From contig CAZGKA010000101.1 in NCBI GenBank assembly GCA_964525965.1, forward strand, positions 1 to 5,132: DNA of 5,132 nt. The letters run 5' to 3'. Shown in pieces: positions 1 to 4,966 of the stretch (within the stretch, counting starts at the first letter, position 1; every line of letters begins with the position of its first letter). A program made the translations under genes and the position numbers. The notes under the pieces were generated by a model. That model made no database searches. It worked only from the letters and a program-made list of their open reading frames with translations, and was not told the DNA's origin. Origin of the DNA: Methanodesulfokora sp964525965. GTDB taxonomy: Archaea > Korarchaeota > Korarchaeia > Korarchaeales > Korarchaeaceae.

Positions 1-560
1 TGAGCGGACCTATCACCGGTTCGAGCGCCAACCTATCGGGCGGTCTAAGTCCGTCAGAACCATCCCACGTCGTTGAGGAGGTGGGAGATCTGGTCCCCCT
101 GATAGTGGACGGAGGACCATGCCCTCTGGGGATAGAGTCCACCCTCCTGGACCTGTCAACGGACAGACCGGTTCTCCTGAGGTATGGAGCTCTTCCCCTC
201 GAGGAGATCGAGAAGATAGTTCCAGATGTCGAGGTAAACGTGAAACTCAGTAAGAAGAAGCCTGGAGTCGAGCTGATCCTCATGGACATGCCTCTGGATG
301 AGGTCCCAAGGGTTCTGAGGAAGGTGGCTTCTCCTGGCTCCGTGGTCCTGAGCTTCGGGAACCCCCACATGTACGAGGGGATCGAGGTGGTGGACCTGAC
401 GTCCAATCTGAGGGAGGCGGCGAGGAGGCTCTACTCAACCCTCCGATCCCTGAGGGGGAGGAGGATCTACTGCGAACCTCTGAAGGAGAGAGGTCTTGGC
501 CTCACGCTCATGTATGTGATCAGATCGCTGTCCTCATCCACGATCAGAAGGCCTACCTGA
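1..560 (+). CDS. sua5: Sua5-type threonylcarbamoyl-AMP synthase, 3' part (5' end outside window)
   Basis: Sua5/TsaC enzymes make threonylcarbamoyl-AMP from threonine, bicarbonate and ATP, the first step of t6A modification of tRNAs reading ANN codons; they act in the cytosol. The frame is open from base 3, with no start in view that would suit the family, so the gene is cut by the left edge. The visible N-terminal part is the second half of the YrdC domain: an SANLSG motif near bases 24-41, then DGGPCPLGIEST near 108-143. After about 60 residues of spacer comes a Sua5 C-terminal domain (NLREAARRLYSTLR near 402-443, EPLKERGLGL near 474-503). Two oddities: the usual RPG after the YrdC core reads RYG (about 180-188), and the family's linker SPGMKYRHYAP is not recognisable; only KPG remains near 258-266. 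The 3' end overlaps the convergent DUF429 gene by 8 bp. The family assignment is firm; full catalytic competence is not shown. Confidence 0.9.
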   Translation, partial: SGPITGSSANLSGGLSPSEPSHVVEEVGDLVPLIVDGGPCPLGIESTLLDLSTDRPVLLRYGALPLEEIEKIVPDVEVNVKLSKKKPGVELILMDMPLDEVPRVLRKVASPGSVVLSFGNPHMYEGIEVVDLTSNLREAARRLYSTLRSLRGRRIYCEPLKERGLGLTLMYVIRSLSSSTIRRPT

Positions 561-1104
561 TCTTGGGCAGATAGAGGAGGCAATCCCCCTCCCCGAGAAC
601 CTCGACGAGTCCTCTGGTCTTGAAGAGGGCCACTAGAGCACATGCATAGGAGTCGAGCTCATCTACGCTCTTGGGTTTGCTTTCGAGCCTGACTCCGGAT
701 ATCTCCTCAAGTTTAGATCTGACCTCAGCGATCTCGCTTACCCTTCTAGGTCTCCTCAGGCCCAGGGATCGATAAATTCCCGTCGGATAGGTCTCTATGA
801 CCTCTATCCCTACCCTCTCAAGCCGGGCCCTCAGGCTGATCCCCTTCCTCGTCAGCCCTTTCATGAACCTGAAGTTCGTCGGGAAGACGCGAATCCCCCT
901 CTTGAGGAGCTCCTTCTCGCACGATCTCATCCCGGCTCCGGGCGTCAACGGGGCATCTATGGCCACGATCCTCGCGCCGACGGAGGTCACGATCTCGAAC
1001 TCATCCCCCTCCTCCGTGAACGTCTTGGCCCTATCGCCACCGATGAAACAGTAGCTCGAGGCCCTCTTTATGGCCAGATCAATCCCACAGATCAATGGAA
1101 CCAC
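553..1104 (-). CDS. DUF429 family protein, predicted RNase H-fold nuclease
   Basis: This 183-residue protein matches the DUF429 pattern (COG2410), predicted from its fold to be an RNase H-like nuclease; no reaction is established for the family as far as I know. Landmarks in order are GIDLA (D9 on the first strand), AIDAPL (D50), an R-x-CE-x5-KRGI segment (R60, C62, E63), PTN followed by M-x-GLT-x-KGI (residues 75-89), IETYP (E104), and DELDSYACALVA near 148-159. The conserved acids D9, D50, E63, E104 and D148/D151 could form a metal-binding site. The length is normal for the family. The start is GTG at 1104, supported by AGGAG six bases upstream. It overlaps the end of the ECF S gene by 13 bp, so the two are probably co-transcribed and translationally coupled. 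Its stop lies inside the end of the convergent sua5 gene. Confidence 0.85.
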   Translation of the reverse strand: MVPLICGIDLAIKRASSYCFIGGDRAKTFTEEGDEFEIVTSVGARIVAIDAPLTPGAGMRSCEKELLKRGIRVFPTNFRFMKGLTRKGISLRARLERVGIEVIETYPTGIYRSLGLRRPRRVSEIAEVRSKLEEISGVRLESKPKSVDELDSYACALVALFKTRGLVEVLGEGDCLLYLPKIR

Positions 1105-1616
1105 CTCATTCTCCTAGCTCTGGGCAGGAGAAGGGCCACGCCCAGCGATGTGCTTATCTCAGTTATCGGTCCCGGAGCTATAAGCGAGCCACCCATCACG
1201 GGCATGAACAGCCCAATGACACCGACCACGAAGGCCTCTACGGGTTTCAGGCCGAGCATCATGTAGAGGATCGTTGAGTTGGTAACGTCGAAGGTGAACT
1301 CGGAGAGCAAACAGAGGATGAAGATCTTCGATGGGTCCTCCGTTCGAACACGGCTCCACAGCCCGCCCACCAATCCACACAACAGTGAGTTGACCAGCGT
1401 CCACGGGCCAAAGCCTAGGAACAGGTCGGAGAGAAAGTAGCCCAGCACGCCCGTGGTCAGACCGACCGCCGCTCCGCTGGAGGAGGCTATCAGAGCTATC
1501 ATGAACGGGAAATTGACGAACTGGACAGGGCCCACCAGAAAGTTTTTTGCGAGCCTCAGAGCTACGCTGAGAGCGCTGTACATGCCGACTGATGCGGCGA
1601 ACCTGGACCTGTTCAA
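1092..1616 (-). CDS. ECF transporter S component (substrate-binding membrane subunit)
   Basis: This is a 174-residue, very hydrophobic protein with about six membrane segments (roughly residues 8-27, 33-49, 51-70, 74-90, 97-121 and 126-165). It resembles the S components of energy-coupling-factor importers, which bind a vitamin, metal or precursor and dock on a shared EcfT/EcfA module. Supporting signs are the small size, an AxxxA pattern in the first helix (A15-A19), and typical glycine-rich blocks: VGP-x-QFVNFPF near 28-38, GAAVGLTTGVLGYFLSDLF near 48-66, and GPWTLVNSLLCGLVGGLWSR near 70-89. I cannot assign the substrate. No EcfA or EcfT gene is in the window. The start is TTG at 1616, preceded by GAGG at a distance of about nine bases; the next in-frame ATG (1583) would remove part of the first helix. 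The upstream frame is closed by a TAA with no better start between. The end overlaps the DUF429 gene by 13 bp. Confidence 0.72.
   Translation of the reverse strand: MNRSRFAASVGMYSALSVALRLAKNFLVGPVQFVNFPFMIALIASSSGAAVGLTTGVLGYFLSDLFLGFGPWTLVNSLLCGLVGGLWSRVRTEDPSKIFILCLLSEFTFDVTNSTILYMMLGLKPVEAFVVGVIGLFMPVMGGSLIAPGPITEISTSLGVALLLPRARRMRWFH
1111..1115 (-). promoter_or_regulatory. Ribosome binding site of the DUF429 gene
   Basis: AGGAG on the minus strand lies six bases before the GTG at 1104, inside the last codons of the ECF S gene. It decides the choice of GTG over the TTG three codons further in and supports translational coupling of the two genes. Confidence 0.6.
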
Positions 1617-1649
1617 ACCGGGTTCCTCGAGATCATCATCAGCTCCAGG

Positions 1650-1660
1650 TTAAAAATTAT
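1650..1660 (-). promoter_or_regulatory. Possible TATA box for the ECF S / DUF429 unit
   Basis: The minus strand reads ATAATTTTTAA between the vapC stop and the TTG start of the ECF S gene, in a 56-bp gap that is otherwise GC-rich. A TATA box here would place the transcript start near 1625-1630, about ten bases before the TTG and just including its GAGG. Inferred from composition and spacing only. Confidence 0.4.
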
Positions 1661-1661
1661 T
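1652..1661 (-). terminator. Possible T-rich terminator after vapC
   Basis: Reading past the vapC stop, the transcript runs into AATAATTTTT about 12 bases downstream. Archaeal RNA polymerases can stop at short U-runs without a hairpin. The same bases are also my candidate TATA box for the next gene, so one or both roles may be wrong. Confidence 0.3.
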
Positions 1662-1672
1662 GAGGAGTCCTC

Positions 1673-2131
1673 TCATCTCAGCATTTTCCTGAAGTTCTCA
1701 GGGGTTATGACGAGGGATGTGTCCTCGTGGACGGATCTCAGAAACTCCACAAACTCCTCATCTATCGTCAGAAAGGGGACACCTCTTTCCTTCGACGTGG
1801 CGTAGAGAAGATCGTCGATCAGATCTCTGTGACCCTTGCGGTAGAGCCTGTGAGCCTCTAGAAAGGCAGAACCTCCGGGAACTACCTGGACGTACGTGTT
1901 CCTTATGGCCTCCACGCCCTCCCGGACTACCCCGAGCTCCTCAGGGGGAACGATTCTGACAATCTTCCACATGGCCTCAAGGATGCTGGCCTCGATGTAG
2001 AGGACTCTGACCTCGCGGAAGAGCTTTATGGCATCAATGACCTCCTCCTCAACGCTGATCCCCATGGCAGGAAGGAGAAAGCTCGTATCCACCAAGACCT
2101 CATTTGGAGAGGTATCTCTCCTGCTGTTCAA
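1673..2131 (-). CDS. vapC: VapC toxin, PIN-domain ribonuclease
   Basis: VapC toxins are PIN-domain, metal-dependent ribonucleases that cut tRNA or rRNA and are neutralised by the cognate VapB. This 152-residue product shows the four acidic positions of the PIN fold: D15 in VDTSFLLP, E52 in EASILEAMWK, D106 in the block DLIDDLLYATS (residues 103-113), and D124 in LTIDEEF. The length is typical. It lies directly downstream of an AbrB-type vapB, the usual order. The start is unclear. TTG at 2131 has GGAGG nine bases upstream and overlaps vapB by 32 bp. GTG at 2092 has GAGG five bases upstream, would begin M-DTSFLL, and leaves 7 bp after the vapB stop. Both keep D15. The target RNA cannot be read from sequence. 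Confidence 0.88.
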   Translation of the reverse strand: MNSRRDTSPNEVLVDTSFLLPAMGISVEEEVIDAIKLFREVRVLYIEASILEAMWKIVRIVPPEELGVVREGVEAIRNTYVQVVPGGSAFLEAHRLYRKGHRDLIDDLLYATSKERGVPFLTIDEEFVEFLRSVHEDTSLVITPENFRKMLR

Positions 2132-2375
2132 GGCTTTCGGCCTCCAGATCCCTCAGACTGACCTTCGCAATTTTTCTCCCATGTATTGAAAGCCATATAG
2201 CATCTCTAGAAGGTTCTATGATGATCTTACCGTCCTGAAGGGTCAGCTTGACCTTATCCCCCTCCTTCAACCCCACCTCCTCGGCCATCCTCTTAGGTAT
2301 GACAAGGGTGCGCCTCTTGCCCACCCTGGCCACGATAGTCAGACTCAGATGTATCACCTGAAAGGTATTGATCAT
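2100..2375 (-). CDS. vapB: VapB antitoxin, AbrB/SpoVT-type DNA-binding protein
   Basis: This 91-residue product has an AbrB/MazE/SpoVT swapped-hairpin DNA-binding domain at about residues 14-56. Key pieces are VGKRRTLVIPKRMAEEVGLK (18-37), GDKV, and DGKIIIEP (48-55). The C-terminal tail (about 57-91) begins DAIWLSIHGRKIAKVS and ends in an acidic, glutamine-rich helix; in VapB proteins this part wraps the toxin and blocks its active site. It precedes and overlaps vapC, fixing its role as the antitoxin. The start is ATG at 2375. No Shine-Dalgarno is visible, but a TATA-like ATATAT sits about 25 bases upstream, which fits a leaderless transcript. A GTG seven codons in is an alternative. AbrB-type antitoxins normally repress their own promoter, and an inverted repeat overlaps this one. 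Confidence 0.88.
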   Translation of the reverse strand: MINTFQVIHLSLTIVARVGKRRTLVIPKRMAEEVGLKEGDKVKLTLQDGKIIIEPSRDAIWLSIHGRKIAKVSLRDLEAESLEQQERYLSK

Positions 2376-2398
2376 CAGATTAAATTAAGTTTTCTGAT
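2374..2398. repeat. Spaced inverted repeat in the vapBC promoter, candidate operator
   Basis: ATCAGA at 2374-2379 and TCTGAT at 2393-2398 are perfect inverted copies separated by 13 AT-rich bases. The arm centres are 19 bp apart, close to two helical turns. One arm touches the TATA-like box and the other covers the vapB start codon. This is where an autoregulating VapB-VapC complex would be expected to bind. The repeat is seen directly; the binding role is inferred. Confidence 0.45.
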
Positions 2399-2402
2399 AT
2401 AT
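2397..2402 (-). promoter_or_regulatory. TATA-like box of vapBC
   Basis: ATATAT on the minus strand is centred about 25 bases before the ATG of vapB. Archaeal transcription starts about 25 bases from the TATA box, so the mRNA would begin at or next to the start codon, in line with the absence of a ribosome binding site. Confidence 0.5.
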
Positions 2403-2531
2403 GGCTAATGCCTGACGGATCCCCTAGACAGGAGCCTCACCAAGCTGATGCGCTCACGATGGTTGATCTAGGAACCTCGGCCCCGAGCATCAATGCAAAC
2501 AGCGAATTTTTAAATATTGGAAGGCATCGTG

Positions 2532-2540
2532 AAAATATAA
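2532..2540 (+). promoter_or_regulatory. TATA-like box upstream of the MarC gene
   Basis: AAAATATAA, preceded by a G, stands in an AT-rich patch. It would start transcription near 2560-2563, giving a short leader that includes GGTGA (2568-2572) before ATG 2578. Two further TTTTTAA stretches (2507-2513 and 2548-2554) could also act as promoter elements; the second would give a leaderless message at ATG 2578. I cannot tell which is used. Confidence 0.4.
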
Positions 2541-2577
2541 GTAAAAGTTTTTAACCTCAGTAGTGACGGTGAGACCC

Positions 2578-3210
2578 ATGTCCTCGGCGGATCTGCTGAA
2601 CACGGTGCTCATCTGCACAGTGCAGATATTTGCCATACTCAACCCAGTAAGCGTGATTCCCACCTTTCTGGCCATGGCCGAGGGCAGAAGCCAGGAGGAA
2701 CTGAGGGACATAGTCAGAATAGTTGGTGTGACGATATTCGCCTTGATGGTGGTGTTCGCCGTTCTGGGAGATCTGATACTGCAGTTCATGAGCATAAGCG
2801 TCGACGACCTGAGGTTCGGAGGAGGAATCCTCCTCATGATAATATCCATGGACATGCTGAGGGGGATGGCTAGGACCAAGACCCTGGAGAAGGTGGAGTT
2901 CGCTGTCGTGCCTATATCAACTCCCCTCCTAGTAGGTCCTGGAACCATAACCACCGTAGTCATCCTCTCAGCCGATCTCAAGGCGAGCTACGGTCCTCTG
3001 GGAGTGGTGATCGTGATAGCTGCCGTGGCGATAACGGCGGCCCTCACCTACCTGATAATGAGGTACGCCTCCCCCCTGACCAAGTACCTCGGGATAAACG
3101 GGATCAGGGCCCTCGGAAGGTTCATGGCCATAATAATAGCTGCCACGGCTGCTGACATGATTCACAAGGCCATATCCGACTGGATCAGTGAGTGGTTTCC
3201 CTCGAGGTGA
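2578..3210 (+). CDS. marC: MarC/SnatA family membrane protein (putative small neutral amino acid transporter)
   Basis: This is a six-helix integral membrane protein of the MarC (UPF0056/SnatA) family. A Thermococcus member, SnatA, has been described as a neutral amino acid transporter; the E. coli MarC has no settled role, so transport here is a family-based inference. Numbered from the ATG at 2578, the helices lie at about 6-32, 42-65, 70-88, 107-131, 139-161 and 172-194. Family landmarks are the early ILNPVSVIPTFL (20-31), VVPISTPLLVGPGTITT in the middle, and GINGIRALGRF before the last helix. GGTGA lies six bases before ATG 2578, which favours that start; in-frame GTGs at 2563 and 2569 are alternatives and would add up to five residues. 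It is first in a plus-strand cluster with the hydrolase and FAH genes. The length (about 210 residues) is normal. Confidence 0.87.
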   Translation: MSSADLLNTVLICTVQIFAILNPVSVIPTFLAMAEGRSQEELRDIVRIVGVTIFALMVVFAVLGDLILQFMSISVDDLRFGGGILLMIISMDMLRGMARTKTLEKVEFAVVPISTPLLVGPGTITTVVILSADLKASYGPLGVVIVIAAVAITAALTYLIMRYASPLTKYLGINGIRALGRFMAIIIAATAADMIHKAISDWISEWFPSR

Positions 3211-3266
3211 CGGCCGACCTCAAGGGTAAAATTCTTCCTGTGGGATATCCTCACGTGGACAGGTAC

Positions 3267-4094
3267 ATGATCCTCTTGACAGCTGCTCTCGTAGCTGCTC
3301 TCCTGACGCTCTTCCTCATCTCGGTTGGATTAACAAGCAGAAGGAGCTTTAAGACGGAAAATATCAGCCTCAAGGCTGCGAAAAAGGTGGAAGTGCTTAT
3401 CCTCGTGGACAATAATCGGTACGACGGTCTGAGATCCCCCTGGGGGTTGAGCATGCTGGTCAGGGCCTGCGGCCATCAGGTGCTGTTCGACACAGGCCCA
3501 GATCCTGACTCCCTGAGGTACAACGCGGAGAAGCTCGGGGTGGACCTCTCCAAGATAGACGCTGTGGTGATATCACACGAGCACGGTGATCACGTTGGTG
3601 GGCTGCCGTACATCGCCGCTGTAAGGCCGGGCGTCAGGGTATATGTCCCTGAGGGCATGAGCCCTTCCGTCAAGAGGTGGATAAAGGGTCTCGGGCTCAC
3701 GGTGGTCGACGTGGGCAGCACCACCGAGATATGCCCGTGCATGGCCGTCATAGGGGGGCTCTACGGTCCTCCCTATGAGGAGGCCCTGGCCGTCAGGACG
3801 GACGAGGGACTGGTGGTTCTGGTGGGATGCAGTCATCCCGGGGTGGACAGGATCGTCATGAAAGCGGAGAACGATCTTAAGGTGAGGCCTTTGGCGGTGA
3901 TAGGGGGGTTTCACCTGGCCGGCGCCTCACTGGGAAAGGTGAGGAGCGTCGTGGAGAACCTGGTGGCGGAGGGCCTCTCCAAGATATATCCCCTCCACTG
4001 CAGCGGACCCCTGGTGAGGGAGGTCCTCAGGAGCTCCTACCCTGAGGAGTACGAGGAGGCTCACGTGGGAAGCTTGATCTCCTTCGGGGGATGA
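3267..4094 (+). CDS. Metallo-beta-lactamase-fold hydrolase (COG1237-like) with N-terminal membrane segment
   Basis: The catalytic part is a metallo-beta-lactamase fold of the COG1237 type. Members are often labelled dihydropterin-ribofuranosylaminobenzene phosphate synthase after one methanogen protein, but that activity should not be assumed here. Codon positions confirm the metal-binding set: HEHGDH at 3576-3593, GCSHPG with its His at 3834, GGFHL with its His at 3912, and PLHCSG with its His at 3996. The early LFDTGPD motif is at about 3483-3503. Before the domain lies one hydrophobic helix (about 3270-3332), unusual for this family. It is followed by RR and several lysines, which by the positive-inside rule would leave the enzyme on the cytosolic side if the helix is an anchor. 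The start is uncertain: ATG 3267 begins right at the helix, while GTG at 3255, 3240 or 3192 would add 4, 9 or 25 residues, the last overlapping the MarC gene by 19 bp. No strong ribosome binding site settles it. Confidence 0.83.
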   Translation: MILLTAALVAALLTLFLISVGLTSRRSFKTENISLKAAKKVEVLILVDNNRYDGLRSPWGLSMLVRACGHQVLFDTGPDPDSLRYNAEKLGVDLSKIDAVVISHEHGDHVGGLPYIAAVRPGVRVYVPEGMSPSVKRWIKGLGLTVVDVGSTTEICPCMAVIGGLYGPPYEEALAVRTDEGLVVLVGCSHPGVDRIVMKAENDLKVRPLAVIGGFHLAGASLGKVRSVVENLVAEGLSKIYPLHCSGPLVREVLRSSYPEEYEEAHVGSLISFGG

Positions 4095-4966
4095 GCATGA
4101 AGCTGGCTAGGTTCAGGCACGGTCTTCTTGAGAGTTATGGTGTTATCCTCGGTGGGTTCCTGATCCCAAAGGAAAGGCTGGAGAAGGAGCTTGGGCTCAC
4201 GCTTCCCTGCTCGCTGGATGATCTCATAGCCCTGGGTGGAGTCGATCTCCTGAGGATGGCCGTGAACTCTGCAGCTGAGCTGAGAGGGTTTAAGCTGGAC
4301 GATATAGAGCTCTTAGCGCCGCTGAGGAACCCTCCCAAGATGATCTTCCTTGGCCTCAACTACATGAGCCACGTCAGGGAGCAGAACGCCAAGATGCCTA
4401 AGGGGGTGGTGATCTTCATGAAGCCGTGGACCTCCATAGCTGGCCCGTTCGAGGAGATAGAGGTTCCCTCGGACTACACGAGCAAGGTGGACTACGAGGG
4501 GGAGCTGGCCCTGATCATCGGGAGGAGATGTAGGAGAGCCAGCAGGGAGGACGCCTTGGACTTCGTGCTGGGGTACACTGTTGTGAACGACGTCAGCGCT
4601 AGGGACATACAGTTCACCGACAGGCAGTGGACCAGGGGCAAGTCCCTGGACAAGTTCGCCCCGATGGGACCCTGGATAGTGACGGCCGACGAGGTAGGGG
4701 ATCCCCACAACCTCAGGATAAGGACCTGGCTCAACGGGGAGCTCATGCAGGACTGCAGCACCTCCGACATGATATTCAAGATCCCGGATGTGATATCCGA
4801 GCTCAGCAGGGGCATGACCCTGGAGCCCGGAGATCTGATAGCCACAGGAACTCCTGCGGGCGTGGGGATATTTAGGGACCCTCCCGTCCTGATAAGGGAT
4901 GGGGATGTGGTGGAGATAGAGATAGAGAGGGTGGGGAGGATAAGAAACAGGTTCAGGTTTGTGTGA
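4091..4966 (+). CDS. Fumarylacetoacetate hydrolase (FAH) family protein
   Basis: This 291-residue enzyme belongs to the FAH superfamily (COG0179), whose members use a divalent metal to hydrolyse, decarboxylate or hydrate acyl-pyruvate-like and related catabolic intermediates. The N-terminal ~75 residues form the small variable domain. The core follows: GLNY (88-91) with H94 and E97 spaced like the catalytic His-Glu pair, FMKP (109-112), metal ligands E136 and E138 in DYEGELALIIG, D167 in VNDVSARD, then GKSLDKFAPMGPW (183-195) and TGTPAGVG near the end. All key residues are present, so an active enzyme is likely. The substrate is unknown: members include acylpyruvases, oxaloacetate decarboxylases and aromatic ring-cleavage enzymes. 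ATG 4091 overlaps the hydrolase stop as ATGA, implying translational coupling; ATG 4097, six to seven bases after GGGGG, is an equally good start. The 3' end overlaps a convergent gene by 14 bp. Confidence 0.92.
   Translation: MSMKLARFRHGLLESYGVILGGFLIPKERLEKELGLTLPCSLDDLIALGGVDLLRMAVNSAAELRGFKLDDIELLAPLRNPPKMIFLGLNYMSHVREQNAKMPKGVVIFMKPWTSIAGPFEEIEVPSDYTSKVDYEGELALIIGRRCRRASREDALDFVLGYTVVNDVSARDIQFTDRQWTRGKSLDKFAPMGPWIVTADEVGDPHNLRIRTWLNGELMQDCSTSDMIFKIPDVISELSRGMTLEPGDLIATGTPAGVGIFRDPPVLIRDGDVVEIEIERVGRIRNRFRFV

Noticed and set aside
797..1054. Plus-strand frame opposite DUF429
   Set aside because: The minus strand has the full set of DUF429 motifs, a ribosome binding site and a normal length.
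1617..1672. Riboswitch upstream of the ECF S gene
   Set aside because: The gap is only 56 bp, too short for known aptamers, and the candidate promoter leaves a leader of about ten bases.
2403..2500. C/D-box guide RNA, suggested by TGATG (2446-2450) and CTGA motifs
   Set aside because: On the plus strand the CTGA precedes the TGATG rather than following it; on the minus strand the nearest CTGA is over 100 bases away. The box order and spacing do not fit.
2459..2554. A 31-codon plus-strand reading frame (ATG at 2459) in the gap before the MarC gene
   Set aside because: No ribosome binding site, ends inside AT-rich promoter-like sequence, and has no recognisable protein features.
2490..2981. 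Minus-strand frame of 163 codons opposite the MarC gene
   Set aside because: Its Met/Ser/Thr/Ile-rich composition is what the reverse of membrane-helix codons gives; the plus strand matches MarC throughout.
3573..3914. Minus-strand frame of 113 codons opposite the metallohydrolase gene
   Set aside because: Rich in His, Pro and Arg with no domain features, and it mirrors the region coding for the well-conserved metal-binding motifs on the plus strand.
4313..4845. Long minus-strand frames opposite the FAH gene
   Set aside because: The plus strand encodes a complete FAH enzyme with all metal ligands; the opposite frames are by-products of its codon bias and show no family features.
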